Source: Bacillota bacterium
GTDB taxonomy: Bacteria; Bacillota; UBA994; UBA5500
NCBI GenBank assembly: GCA_029781045.1
Contig: JAKOXL010000022.1
Location: 1-53,402 of the forward strand
Direction of reading: 5' to 3'
DNA length: 53,402 bases
The position numbers were made by a program, and so were the translations under genes. How positions within the stretch are numbered: position 1 is the first letter of the stretch; each line of letters begins with the position of its first letter. Positions 1-7,967 of the stretch are shown here, in pieces. The notes beneath the pieces were generated by a model, which had not been told where the DNA came from, made no database searches, and saw nothing but the letters and a program-made list of their open reading frames with translations.

Positions 1-1053
1 ACGGCCGGCCCGTTGCACCAGCGAGTTGATCGGGGCTAGCTCACTATGTAACTGATCAGCACTAATGTCTAACCCGGCCTCCACCACCTGGGTAGCAACT
101 AAAATAGCATTGCCGCGTGTTGCCTGCGGCCCAAAGTACACATCAAGTTGGGCCTCGATTCTTTCCCGGTCAGCTGCGAAAAAACGGTTATGCAACAGAA
201 AGATTTGCGTTTCGCTATCTCCAAGCAGATGGGTGATCTCTTGAAATATTTCCTGGGCCCGGCCCACGGAATTGCAAATTATAATGCTTCTATTTTTATG
301 GGCAGCAACCACCGCCTCTCCTGTCAAAGGAGTTAAATGCATATAATAACGCCGTTCCTTTTGCCTATGGCTAGGCAGTTGCTTAACTTCATCGGGTGTA
401 AGGGCTACGTGTTTGGCCTTTAACATCTTGGCCAATTGTTGCTGCGCCGGTTGCGATAGGGTTGCTGTCATGCACATAAACTGACTCATGTGCTGCAAAC
501 GATCAACCATCTCCAGCGAGGTCTTTAAAGCCCTTTGCCCATCTAACAGGTGAATTTCATCTAATACAACCAACGAACCGACCAGAGCGCCGCTGTTAAT
601 GTTGCTGAGTTTCTTCGGAATAGACAGGGGAGCCAGCAAGTAGCTAGACAAAACCTGATCGATGGTGGTGAAGATGATCTCTCCTTGCAGAAAGGGATCA
701 TCTTTTCTAGCCCCCGTCTGAACTGTTACCCGGGGTATTTGCATATCGGGGAAGCGTTGTGCCACCCGTTCGAGGGCCTTACAGGTAGACTCATAAAGGG
801 AATGGGCTAACGAACGAAGGGGCAAACAATACAGCAGCCTATCGGCGAGCGGAGTTCCGTTTACCCAAGCATAAACAAAGGGTAGCAAGGCCGCCCAGGT
901 TTTACCTGAACCGGTGGGAGCCGAAAGCACAATATTATGGCCATCTAACAATGTCCTGGCTACTTCCAGCTGGTAGTCATAGGGGCGTAATCGGTCATTG
1001 CCCATAAGTATCCCAAATAGGGAACTAATATCGCGAATCGGCACCTCTCTCAC
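1..1053 (-). CDS. cas3: CRISPR-associated helicase Cas3, N-terminal 351 residues (cut by window start)
   Basis: Translating the minus strand from a GTG at 1053 gives an open frame to the window edge. It shows the SF2 helicase series of Cas3: Walker A SAPTGSGKT near residues 44-52, a DEIH box (VVLDEIHLLD) near 165, MTATLS, and QVVEAGLDIS followed by LVQRAGR at the cut end. Cas3 unwinds and degrades DNA marked by Cascade. The helicase core begins almost at the N-terminus, so no HD nuclease domain precedes it; HD must be C-terminal or in a separate gene, as in Cas3'/Cas3'' systems. The start lies 1 base after the cas6 stop (TGA-G-GTG), which implies an operon. A second in-frame GTG at 1044 is an alternative start. 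The type I subtype cannot be fixed from this fragment. Confidence 0.9.
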   Translation of the reverse strand, partial: MREVPIRDISSLFGILMGNDRLRPYDYQLEVARTLLDGHNIVLSAPTGSGKTWAALLPFVYAWVNGTPLADRLLYCLPLRSLAHSLYESTCKALERVAQRFPDMQIPRVTVQTGARKDDPFLQGEIIFTTIDQVLSSYLLAPLSIPKKLSNINSGALVGSLVVLDEIHLLDGQRALKTSLEMVDRLQHMSQFMCMTATLSQPAQQQLAKMLKAKHVALTPDEVKQLPSHRQKERRYYMHLTPLTGEAVVAAHKNRSIIICNSVGRAQEIFQEITHLLGDSETQIFLLHNRFFAADRERIEAQLDVYFGPQATRGNAILVATQVVEAGLDISADQLHSELAPINSLVQRAGR

Positions 1054-1054
1054 C

Positions 1055-1993
1055 TCACAACAGCCGGTATTTCCCCAAACCAAATACCGTATTCTTGCCC
1101 ACATGCAACACTTCACCCCATCGTAAGAGAGGGATAAATGGGGTCAATTCACCTTGCAGTGAAACTTTGCCTACCAGGCCACCCAACTTCATCCGTCCCT
1201 TCTGGCGACTGGAATAACGTTCCCAGTCAAACCAGGTAAGGCTATTACTACTGGTGGAAATTTGCTTTGCCTGCTCCAGCAACTCATCATGGACTCCTCG
1301 AGGCACAGCTACCCAGGGGCACAGATCGTGGAAGCGGCGCAATAGGGCGCGCACCAACAATTCGAAAGTAAACTCATCCTGCAGCTTTCCTTGCCGTGTT
1401 AACCTCACTGGCGTCATGAACTCAATGCCTAACTCCTTATATTCTTTCTCAGTAAGCAGGTCTGGTGTCGTGATAAACATATCATCTATCGTGTTGATAA
1501 CGTTACTCGTACTCTCATAAATTTGCTTAGGCAAACGAAGAGGGTGCATGGCTTCTATGTTTTCCAAGCACATACGCCCTCTGCCCCGGCCTATACCGTT
1601 TTCACCCATGGCCTGCAAAGCAATAACCAGGTACGGAAAATGGTCTAGGGCTGGGCCAATCAAAACCAGACCAAACTGAAAAGGTTCTTCCGGTGTATAC
1701 ATTGTCTTTTCGGTAAGGGGCGGCTCTATTACATAAGGCCGAGCCACCGCCCGATTACCGCGGAATGTTTCAAAAGTGCTGCAGTAAAGGCATTGTTCGC
1801 CTAATAGGCAGGTGTTACAATCGGGCTGTTTAGTTGCGCACATGATCTGCCGCAAAGCAGCCCCGAAAGCCCCTCGCAGGGTAGAGCCTTTGTACCGGGG
1901 CAAGTATAAAGTTTCCTCCGCCCGAAAGTTGATCTTGAAAACCCCCGCCCGCAACTGTTCTATTAACTTTGAAGCGCAAAAAAAGGGTTCCAT
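1055..1993 (-). CDS. cas6: Cas6 pre-crRNA endoribonuclease (RAMP family)
   Basis: A 312-residue protein of the Cas6 family that cuts CRISPR transcripts within repeats. It begins with the family pattern LPRYKGSTLRGAFG, then a four-cysteine cluster (CATKQPDC, CLLGEQCLYC) near residues 58-77, a glycine-rich GENGIGRGRGRM segment in mid-protein, and a C-terminal GKVSLQGEL... NTVFGLGKYRLL glycine-rich RAMP tail. The start MEPFFCASK at 1993 is preferred over the upstream in-frame MFEIL at 2080 because AAAGGCGG sits 6 bases before it. It is the first visible gene of the minus-strand cas operon and leads directly into cas3. The divergent array's repeats would be its substrate. Confidence 0.85.
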   Translation of the reverse strand: MEPFFCASKLIEQLRAGVFKINFRAEETLYLPRYKGSTLRGAFGAALRQIMCATKQPDCNTCLLGEQCLYCSTFETFRGNRAVARPYVIEPPLTEKTMYTPEEPFQFGLVLIGPALDHFPYLVIALQAMGENGIGRGRGRMCLENIEAMHPLRLPKQIYESTSNVINTIDDMFITTPDLLTEKEYKELGIEFMTPVRLTRQGKLQDEFTFELLVRALLRRFHDLCPWVAVPRGVHDELLEQAKQISTSSNSLTWFDWERYSSRQKGRMKLGGLVGKVSLQGELTPFIPLLRWGEVLHVGKNTVFGLGKYRLL

Positions 1994-2229
1994 AGGTTTC
2001 CGCCTTTCGTTTTGCTTGTATGCATTATTTCGACAAAATGATCTATTTTCCTTTGCCAAACAGAGTAAAATTTCAAACATAAACGAATAGAGTTGCCTGC
2101 AAAAGGGTTATCAGCAACAAGGCGGTTGGATGTACTAAACTTACTGAAGGAAAAGGCAACGTGAATAGAGAAATAGGAAAATAACAGAAGACTGCCGGGG
2201 AAAACTAATATCACAGCTTCGGCAAACGG

Positions 2230-2465
2230 TTTTGCGAAGGAAACCCCCGTTTTTGTGCAGATGCAGCCCATTCGCAAAATCCGGGCTATTGCTTCCCAGT
2301 TGGATAACAAAAAACCCCGTTAGTATCGGGGTTGAAGGCTCACCCAGTTACATCCGCACTGACCCGTTAGAGGGGACCGTCTGCTGCTACTGTCTTTTGA
2401 CTGCAGAGTTAGCAAAACAAGAGTGCCCCGCTCTTTTGGTGCGGGGGGCTTTCGTTTTAGGTAGC
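2230..2465 (+). repeat. Spacerless second copy of CRISPR leader, repeat and trailer
   Basis: Positions 2230-2279 match the leader of the main array at 2714-2763 in 47 of 50 bases, including inverted arms TTTGCGAA and TTCGCAAA. A single degenerate repeat follows at 2347-2383 (about 26 of 37 bases match the consensus and its 3' GAAAC is lost). Then 2406-2465 matches the main array's trailer at 3723-3781 except for one G. There are no spacers. It therefore looks like an array collapsed to leader, terminal repeat and trailer, next to its active sister. A small hairpin AACCCCG/CGGGGTT at 2313-2333 sits between leader block and repeat. Confidence 0.75.
2426..2458 (+). terminator. Intrinsic terminator in trailer of vestigial CRISPR copy
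   Basis: Stem CCCCGC/GCGGGG with a 9-base loop, followed by CTTTCGTTTT. The same element recurs after the main array. Confidence 0.55.
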
Positions 2466-2713
2466 TATGGGCAATTGTATTGGCCAATGGGGCTGGTGAT
2501 AAATACCAAATCACACACTCTTCCTCCGGTTAAACTCTGACCGGTACACTCTCAAGACGGATCTAGCTAGCAGATCAGAGCACAAGTTTTAGGCCAGCCA
2601 CTCGGCAGCCCAAACCCCACGTCCATTGCAGGAAAAAACCTCGTAAATATAGAAAAGGGTAGCGTACCGCAGGGAATGCTAAGAATGCCATCCAATATTC
2701 ATAAGTAAAACGA
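2466..2713. other. Intergenic spacer between the two leader copies
   Basis: About 250 bases with no convincing gene, promoter or repeat. The short ORFs here have no ribosome site and no recognisable composition. Confidence 0.5.
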
Positions 2714-2838
2714 TTTTGCGAAGGAAACCCCTGTTTTTGTGCAGATGCGGCCCATTCGCAAAGTCGGGGCATTTGCATTCTAAACCGATGCCAAACAAAG
2801 CCGGACGCATCGGGGTTTTTACCGCATCAGCGATTGCG
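2714..2838 (+). promoter_or_regulatory. CRISPR leader of the main array
   Basis: AT-rich, and it directly abuts the first repeat on the side opposite the degenerate terminal repeat. It contains the 50-base block shared with 2230-2279. It also contains a hairpin CCGATGC/GCATCGG followed by GGTTTTT at 2785-2820, which looks like an intrinsic terminator ending 18 bases before repeat 1. No clear -35/-10 pair was found between this hairpin and the array. Confidence 0.65.
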
Positions 2839-3692
2839 GTTACACTCCCATTGACTCGTTAGAGAGGACTGAAACTGTCTTTCTGCGTTAGCCCGTTGTA
2901 TTTACGCCACGTTACACTCCCATTGACTCGTTAGAGAGGACTGAAACCCCCTGCTCACCAGCGACTGGATGAGGACTGGCCTGCCCTGTTACACTCCCAT
3001 TGACTCGTTAGAGAGGACTGAAACTTAATCTGTTCATCTTAATACCTCCATGTCGATTTTGGTTACACTCCCATTGACTCGTTAGAGAGGACTGAAACCG
3101 CAGCGCCCGCTTGATGAAAGCCAGACCTTTTCTGAGTTACACTCCCATTGACTCGTTAGAGAGGACTGAAACTTTTTCGCACTCGTTACAACACGTGCCT
3201 GCACAAAGTTACACTCCCATTGACTCGTTAGAGAGGACTGAAACCAAACAGGGTGTTACAACAGCCCTGTTTTTTCCGTGTTACACTCCCATTGACTCGT
3301 TAGAGAGGACTGAAACTTGTGGTGTATCATAGTGGCTTTGGCAACAAACCCTTGATGGTTACACTCCCATTGACTCGTTAGAGAGGACTGAAACATCAAA
3401 GGGCAAAGTACTAGGCAGCGCATAGACGGCGTTACACTCCCATTGACTCGTTAGAGAGGACTGAAACGTTGCCTGCCCACCACATCAGCTACACCTGTTA
3501 TAGTGTTACACTCCCATTGACTCGTTAGAGAGGACTGAAACTGTTACCTGTCGCATGTCTTTTTACTGTTGAGTTTACGGTTACACTCCCATTGACTCGT
3601 TAGAGAGGACTGAAACGAAATTGGTACTGTTTGTATGGTAGTTACAGGTGGATTAGTTAAAACTGCTCTGACCCGTTAGAGGGGACTGTCTG
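2839..3692 (+). CRISPR. CRISPR array, 11 identical 37-bp repeats plus one degenerate terminal repeat, 11 spacers
   Basis: The repeat starts GTTACACTCC and ends GGACTGAAAC. Copies begin at 2839, 2911, 2988, 3062, 3136, 3208, 3280, 3358, 3431, 3505 and 3580; a degenerate twelfth lies at 3656-3692. Spacers are 35 to 41 bases and all differ. The 3' GAAAC end, the leader on the left and the decayed repeat on the right all indicate transcription on the plus strand, away from cas6/cas3. Eleven identical repeats suggest recent upkeep. Spacer 6 (3245-3279) contains AACAGGG/CCCTGTT followed by TTTT, a terminator-like hairpin. No spacer was seen to match elsewhere in the window. Confidence 0.97.
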
Positions 3693-3742
3693 CTGCAATT
3701 GCTGGCAGCATTTTTGGCTGAAGAGTTAGCAAAACAAGAGTG

Positions 3743-3774
3743 CCCCGCTCTTTTGGTGCGGGGGCTTTCGTTTT
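3743..3774 (+). terminator. Terminator in CRISPR trailer
   Basis: CCCCGC/GCGGGG stem followed by CTTTCGTTTT. It lies within the 59-base trailer (3723-3781) shared with the vestigial copy. It would end the pre-crRNA transcript. Confidence 0.6.
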
Positions 3775-3832
3775 AGGTAGCAAAGGACAGGATAAATATA
3801 GGCTATCACTAACAAGTCAAAGAAACTGCGGG

Positions 3833-3870
3833 AAAAACAAAAACACCACAAGGTGAAATCCTTGTGGTGT
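3833..3870 (-). terminator. Terminator of the tRNA operon
   Basis: Perfect 11-bp stem ACACCACAAGG/CCTTGTGGTGT with a 6-base loop, followed on the minus strand by TTTTGTTTTT. It lies 13 bases past the last tRNA. Confidence 0.85.
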
Positions 3871-3882
3871 GTTTTATGCTTA

Positions 3883-3959
3883 TGGTGGGAGCAACAGGGA
3901 TCGAACCTGTGACCTCTACCGTGTCAAGGTAGCGCTCATCCCAACTGAGCTATGCCCCC
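3883..3959 (-). tRNA. tRNA-Val (anticodon GAC)
   Basis: Cloverleaf read on the minus strand. Acceptor GGGGGCA pairs with TGCTCCC, anticodon stem CTACC/GGTAG with loop TTGACAC, T-loop GGTTCGATCC, discriminator A and encoded CCA. Last gene of the cluster. Confidence 0.95.
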
Positions 3960-3977
3960 ATTAATTATTTGCTTACA

Positions 3978-4066
3978 TGGTGCCGAGGACCGGAATCGAA
4001 CCGGTACGAATCTCACGATTCGCGGGATTTTAAGTCCCGTGCGTCTGCCTGTTCCGCCACCTCGGC
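3978..4066 (-). tRNA. tRNA-Leu (anticodon UAA)
   Basis: 89 nt with the long variable arm of a class II tRNA. Anticodon stem CGGGA/TCCCG with loop CTTAAAA; acceptor GCCGAGG/CCTCGGC; CCA encoded. Confidence 0.95.
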
Positions 4067-4078
4067 TCGTTACAAATA

Positions 4079-4153
<75 letters not shown>

Positions 4154-4190
4154 CCGCTAGCCGAACTGGCAAATAGCTATAAAAAATATA

Positions 4191-4265
4191 TGGAGCGGAA
4201 GACGAGATTCGAACTCGCGACCCTCGCCTTGGCAAGGCGATGCTCTACCACTGAGCTACTTCCGC
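4191..4265 (-). tRNA. tRNA-Gly (anticodon GCC)
   Basis: 75 nt. Acceptor GCGGAAG/CTTCCGC, anticodon stem TCGCC/GGCGA with loop TTGCCAA, CCA encoded. Confidence 0.95.
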
Positions 4266-4280
4266 TTGCTAATCAAGGAA

Positions 4281-4356
<76 letters not shown>

Positions 4357-4360
4357 ACGA

Positions 4361-4436
4361 TGGCGGTGCCGAAGGGAATCGAACCCTCGATCTCCGGCGT
4401 GACAGGCCGGCATGTTAACCGCTACACCACGGCACC
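4361..4436 (-). tRNA. tRNA-Asp (anticodon GUC)
   Basis: 76 nt. Acceptor GGTGCCG/CGGCACC, discriminator G as usual for Asp, anticodon loop CTGTCAC, CCA encoded. Confidence 0.95.
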
Positions 4437-4441
4437 GTATA

Positions 4442-4517
4442 TGGTGGGCACAACAGGGCTCGAACCTGTGACCCCCTGCTTGTAAGGCAGGTGCTCTCCC
4501 AGCTGAGCTATGCGCCC
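4442..4517 (-). tRNA. tRNA-Val (anticodon UAC)
   Basis: 76 nt. Acceptor GGGCGCA/TGTGCCC, anticodon stem CCTGC/GCAGG with loop CTTACAA, CCA encoded. First gene after the internal promoter at 4530-4558. Confidence 0.95.
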
Positions 4518-4529
4518 GTGCAGTTATCA

Positions 4530-4558
4530 ATTATACTTGAAAATCTTCGTCTGGTCAA
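4530..4558 (-). promoter_or_regulatory. Sigma-A promoter of the seven-tRNA operon
   Basis: On the minus strand, TTGACC, 17 bases, TATAAT, ending 12 bases before tRNA-Val(UAC). Near-consensus spacing and hexamers suit a strong stable-RNA promoter. Confidence 0.85.
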
Positions 4559-4658
4559 CTGCGTTATTAGCTGCGCGTAACTGTTACAAACAGGGGCGCA
4601 GAAATTACTATAACACGGATCGAGCCAGTTGTAAATGGCAATTACTTGGTATTAAAGA

Positions 4659-4733
4659 TGGTACGCCCGAGAGGAATCGAACCTCCGCCTCCAGATCCGG
4701 AGTCTGGTGCTCTATCCACTGAGCTACGGGCGT
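4659..4733 (-). tRNA. tRNA-Arg (anticodon CCG)
   Basis: 75 nt. Acceptor ACGCCCG/CGGGCGT, anticodon stem CCAGA/TCTGG with loop CTCCGGA, CCA encoded. It is 141 bases from the next tRNA and has its own promoter. Confidence 0.95.
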
Positions 4734-4748
4734 ATAACATCCTTTGTT

Positions 4749-4777
4749 ATTTTAGCGGAAAACAACGCAAGATGCAA
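4749..4777 (-). promoter_or_regulatory. Promoter of tRNA-Arg
   Basis: Minus strand TTGCAT, 17 bases, TAAAAT, ending 15 bases upstream of the tRNA. Confidence 0.65.
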
Positions 4778-4821
4778 GGCACATGCGGCTCGCCAAATGG
4801 CCATAGCTATAAATTGCCAAG

Positions 4822-6222
4822 TTAACTGAGCTGATGCACCAGTTCCTTAAACTTACGGCCGCGCTCTTCAAAGTCTTTGAACATATCGAAGCTGGCGCAT
4901 GCTGGCGACAATACCACGGCGCTGCCAGGCCTCGCCTGTTCTTTAGCCCAGAGCAATGCTTCTTTTAAAGATGTGAACTGTTGCATGGGCAAGCTGGTGC
5001 CTTGAGCTGCCAGCTCTTCATGAACAGCGGCAGCAATAGCTGGTGCTGTTTGCCCGATCAAAGCTAAGGCATCGACACGTCCCACAACAGCCTTGGCCAG
5101 AGGCTCGAAAGGAATCTTTTTATCATAGCCGCCAGCAATCAGCACGATAGGATAAGGTAATGCCGCTAAACCGGCGATGGTGCGGGAAGGTGAACTGGCG
5201 ATGGAATCGTTGTAATACCGCACACCATCTAGTTCGCGCACCAATTCCAGTCGATGCTCCACTCCGGCGAAGCTAGTGGCTACTTGCCGGATAGCACTTA
5301 ACTTAGCACCTTTTGCATAGGCCACCATGGCCGCAGCCATCACATTTTCTACGTTATGATTGCCCAGCAGTTTAAGCTCATTGGTGGCACACAAAACTTC
5401 TTCTTGCTGCTTTCCACGTAGAACGATTTGACCATTGCGCAAGAAAGCGCCAACAGCCACTTCCTCTTGCCGACTGAAGTAGTAGACCTGACCTTTTGTT
5501 AGCGGGGCTAACTCTTTAGTTAAAGCGTTATCCCAGTTTAGGACAGCGATTTCGTTATGATCTTGAGTGCGCAAAATATTGGCTTTAGCCTGTACATATT
5601 CGTCAAAGGAAGGGTGGTAGTCCAAATGATTAGGGCTAAGATTGGTGATCACTGCCGCCTGCGGGCTTTCACTCAAAGTCATAAGTTGAAAGCTGCTCAG
5701 CTCCAAGACAATCTCGGCCGTGTCAGGGATATGTAGTACTTGTTCAATCAAGGAATTACCAATATTCCCTCCCAGATAGACCTTTCGTCCGTCGGCCTTC
5801 AACATTTCACTAATCAAAGTGGTGGTAGTGGTCTTGCCATCACTGCCAGTTACAGCGGTGATGGGAGCCGCAGCTAAGGCAAACACCAACTCTATCTCGC
5901 TGGACAGCCATGCTCCTCGCTTTACCGCTGCCTGCAATTCTGGCAGATCGGGCCGCATAAAGGGTGTGCGGAAAAGCACTTGGCAATCATCCAAGTGGGC
6001 GAGATAATCCTTTCCTAAGCGCAGTTCTACTGGGATTTCGGTTAGTTCTGCTAAGACCTCGGCCAGCTGGTCCTCTTCCTTGCGGTCACAACCGACTATC
6101 TGACAACCCAGTCCGTGCAGAAAGCGAATCAAGGGTACTCCACTGCGCAGACCTAGGCCAAGCACTCCTACCTTCTTACCCTTCAATTCCTCGATAACTC
6201 GCTGCTGTTTATCAGTGAGCAT
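4822..6222 (-). CDS. murD: UDP-N-acetylmuramoyl-L-alanine--D-glutamate ligase
   Basis: A cytoplasmic Mur ligase that adds D-Glu to UDP-MurNAc-L-Ala in peptidoglycan synthesis. The 466 residues give full family length. An N-terminal Rossmann segment (KVGVLGLGLRSG) is followed by the ATP loop VTGSDGKTTTT, then ELSSFQL, NLSPNHLDYH and the C-terminal NDSIASSPSRTIAGL block, which are the standard Mur landmarks. AGGAGGGG lies 6 bases before the ATG. It stands alone here, without the rest of a dcw cluster. The only close same-strand neighbour is the PspC gene upstream, from which a weak hairpin separates it. Confidence 0.96.
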   Translation of the reverse strand: MLTDKQQRVIEELKGKKVGVLGLGLRSGVPLIRFLHGLGCQIVGCDRKEEDQLAEVLAELTEIPVELRLGKDYLAHLDDCQVLFRTPFMRPDLPELQAAVKRGAWLSSEIELVFALAAAPITAVTGSDGKTTTTTLISEMLKADGRKVYLGGNIGNSLIEQVLHIPDTAEIVLELSSFQLMTLSESPQAAVITNLSPNHLDYHPSFDEYVQAKANILRTQDHNEIAVLNWDNALTKELAPLTKGQVYYFSRQEEVAVGAFLRNGQIVLRGKQQEEVLCATNELKLLGNHNVENVMAAAMVAYAKGAKLSAIRQVATSFAGVEHRLELVRELDGVRYYNDSIASSPSRTIAGLAALPYPIVLIAGGYDKKIPFEPLAKAVVGRVDALALIGQTAPAIAAAVHEELAAQGTSLPMQQFTSLKEALLWAKEQARPGSAVVLSPACASFDMFKDFEERGRKFKELVHQLS

Positions 6223-6258
6223 GACTGCCCCTCCTTTTATCTAGTCTCCAGTACCGTC

Positions 6259-6288
6259 AAAGGCTGCCCCTCTGGCGGAGCAGCCTTT
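6259..6288 (-). terminator. Weak hairpin between the PspC gene and murD
   Basis: Nine-bp stem AAAGGCTGC/GCAGCCTTT with a 12-base loop. There is little U-tract on the minus strand, so termination may be partial. Confidence 0.4.
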
Positions 6289-6312
6289 TGAACCTCTATA
6301 GCCAAGTTAAGT

Positions 6313-6507
6313 CTATTCCGGCTCCAATGGTATGATTACGGCTGCCACAACGTATGCTAGTACTCCCGTACCATAGATGATTACGGCGAAAGCCCATAGC
6401 AGGCGGACAATAGTTACATCAACGCCGAAATAGTCGGCCAAACCGCCGCAAACGCCGGCAATACTCCTAACTCGCCGCGAACGATATAGCCTTTTGCTTG
6501 ACTGCAT
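6313..6507 (-). CDS. Small PspC-domain membrane protein
   Basis: A 64-residue protein consisting of one PspC domain: basic N-terminus KRLYRSRRVRS, then IAGVCGGLADYFGVD, which is the family signature, and one hydrophobic segment (LLWAFAVIIYGTGVLAYVVA) leading to VIIPLEPE. The start at 6507 is chosen because GGAGGAGGTGGGGG directly precedes it; an upstream in-frame start at 6585 would add a glycine run with no domain meaning. PspC proteins are linked to envelope stress in enterobacteria. Stand-alone copies in Firmicutes are mostly uncharacterised. Confidence 0.85.
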   Translation of the reverse strand: MQSSKRLYRSRRVRSIAGVCGGLADYFGVDVTIVRLLWAFAVIIYGTGVLAYVVAAVIIPLEPE

Positions 6508-6550
6508 TCCCCCACCTCCTCCACCTACTGCCATATAATTATGCAATCCA

Positions 6551-6582
6551 GCAAACACCCACCACAGGCAGGTGGGTGCTTT
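6551..6582 (-). terminator. Terminator after glmL
   Basis: Minus-strand stem CACCCACC/GGTGGGTG followed by TTTGCTGG, placed 10 bases beyond the glmL stop. The U-tract is short. Confidence 0.5.
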
Positions 6583-6591
6583 CACTATATT

Positions 6592-7965
6592 TTACGCAGC
6601 AGGTAACGGCCGTAGTGTCTGCTGCAAGAGCTGCAGAGCACTTTTCGGGTGGGATGCGGCCAAAAGCCCGGCCGCGAATAGCACATAATCGGCGTCTAAC
6701 ATGAAGTTGGCTTCCACTGGTTTCATTAACTGTAATTCTCCAGGTTGTTGCAGTGCTCCTGCCAAGATATAACCGGGGTTGGGGCTAAATTTTAGCACTC
6801 CCCCAATACCAATTATCTGCTGGAGAGAGCGCAGATCCTTTCCCCGCAGCAGGTAGCTACGCCCTTGCGGCGTGGCAACAACCTCTACTTGCCCTACGTG
6901 TCGATTCACCGCCAGTTGTACACAGGCTCTAGCCAGCAATTGCTCTTGCTGGCGTTCTGTCTCATTGCTGGGCATCCAGGTGGGTTCAGAAACGGTGGCA
7001 GCAAACTGGGCCCAGTTCACTTGAGGCAGGTTCAGATCCTTGACCAAGCGGGCCATGAGGGGACCGGCCGCGCTGATGGCACCGCTGGCACTGCTACGCA
7101 TGCCTATGTCGGCTTCAACGGTGCGATAGGTAGGTGGCGGCATCAGGCCCACACTCTGCATGGTGTCATCATTGGGATAACCAGGTGCTATGGAGTAGAC
7201 ATCGGTGGTGGCGCCGCCTAAATCCACGGCCAGCAGATCGCCTTTCTCAGCGGCGTAGAGCTCTAGCCCAGCCAACACGGCCGCCGGCGTAGGCATAACC
7301 ACCTCACCCAGCATGGCCTCCAGTTCCTGTAGGCCTTTGGCCAGTACAATCCGTTCCAAGAACAAATCCCGAATGGCTTGCCGGGCCCCATCCACCTCTA
7401 AACGGCCCAAGCGGGGTAGCACGTTAGCGGCTACACGGCAGGTATAGTTGGCTGCGCGCAAGATGGCAGCAGCCTCGTCGGCCACAACTCGGTTACCGGC
7501 AATGACAACGGCTGTATCTAGCTGAATGGTGGCCAGCGCCTGCGCATTGGCTAATAGGGTTGCTTCATCACCACCATCGGTGCCGCCGGCCAATAGAATA
7601 ATGTCGGGAGCCAGCTGGCTAATCTCCTGTAAATCGCTGGACAGGAGACGATGGCCATAGACCTTAAGCACTTTTGCTCCCGCGCCTAGGGCTGCCATGC
7701 GGGCCGCTTCTCCTGTGAGTTCTGGCACCAGGCCGATGGCCACTAGGCGCAGACCGCCGGCGGCACTGCTGGCCGCTCGGCGCAGACCAAAACTAATGCC
7801 CAGCGGCAATTGTTGTTTCAGCTTCTGCCAGGCGTGATCCACACCAAGCCGGACGTCTCGTGGCGTAGTGAAGACCGCACTCGTACCCAGGAGCGACCCG
7901 TCATCTAGATCAACAGCACACAGCTTTGTGAAGGTGCTGCCAATATCGGCAAGAAGGGCGTACAT
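6592..7965 (-). CDS. glmL: GlmL/MutL-family reactivating ATPase for a B12 mutase
   Basis: A 457-residue ASKHA-fold protein. The N-terminus LLADIGSTFTKLCAVDL is the phosphate-1 loop; LLAGGTDGGDE and LLAVDLGGATTDVYSI are the later nucleotide-binding motifs, all typical of the methylaspartate-mutase accessory protein family. Such proteins lie beside adenosylcobalamin-dependent mutases and aminomutases and are thought to reactivate or chaperone them. Here it follows the mutase gene by 2 bases (7965 to 7968), so the two are cotranscribed. It is the best evidence in the operon that the neighbour is a true B12 mutase and not a methyltransferase. Confidence 0.88.
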   Translation of the reverse strand: MYALLADIGSTFTKLCAVDLDDGSLLGTSAVFTTPRDVRLGVDHAWQKLKQQLPLGISFGLRRAASSAAGGLRLVAIGLVPELTGEAARMAALGAGAKVLKVYGHRLLSSDLQEISQLAPDIILLAGGTDGGDEATLLANAQALATIQLDTAVVIAGNRVVADEAAAILRAANYTCRVAANVLPRLGRLEVDGARQAIRDLFLERIVLAKGLQELEAMLGEVVMPTPAAVLAGLELYAAEKGDLLAVDLGGATTDVYSIAPGYPNDDTMQSVGLMPPPTYRTVEADIGMRSSASGAISAAGPLMARLVKDLNLPQVNWAQFAATVSEPTWMPSNETERQQEQLLARACVQLAVNRHVGQVEVVATPQGRSYLLRGKDLRSLQQIIGIGGVLKFSPNPGYILAGALQQPGELQLMKPVEANFMLDADYVLFAAGLLAASHPKSALQLLQQTLRPLPAA

Positions 7966-7967
7966 AT

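Noticed and set aside
1963-2310. 115-codon minus-strand ORF upstream of cas6
   Set aside because: It overlaps the cas6 start and the leader-like sequence in another frame and has no ribosome site or recognisable composition.
3111-3332. 73-codon plus-strand ORF across the CRISPR array
   Set aside because: Its sequence is repeated translation of the CRISPR repeat (SYTPIDSLERTET); it is not a gene.
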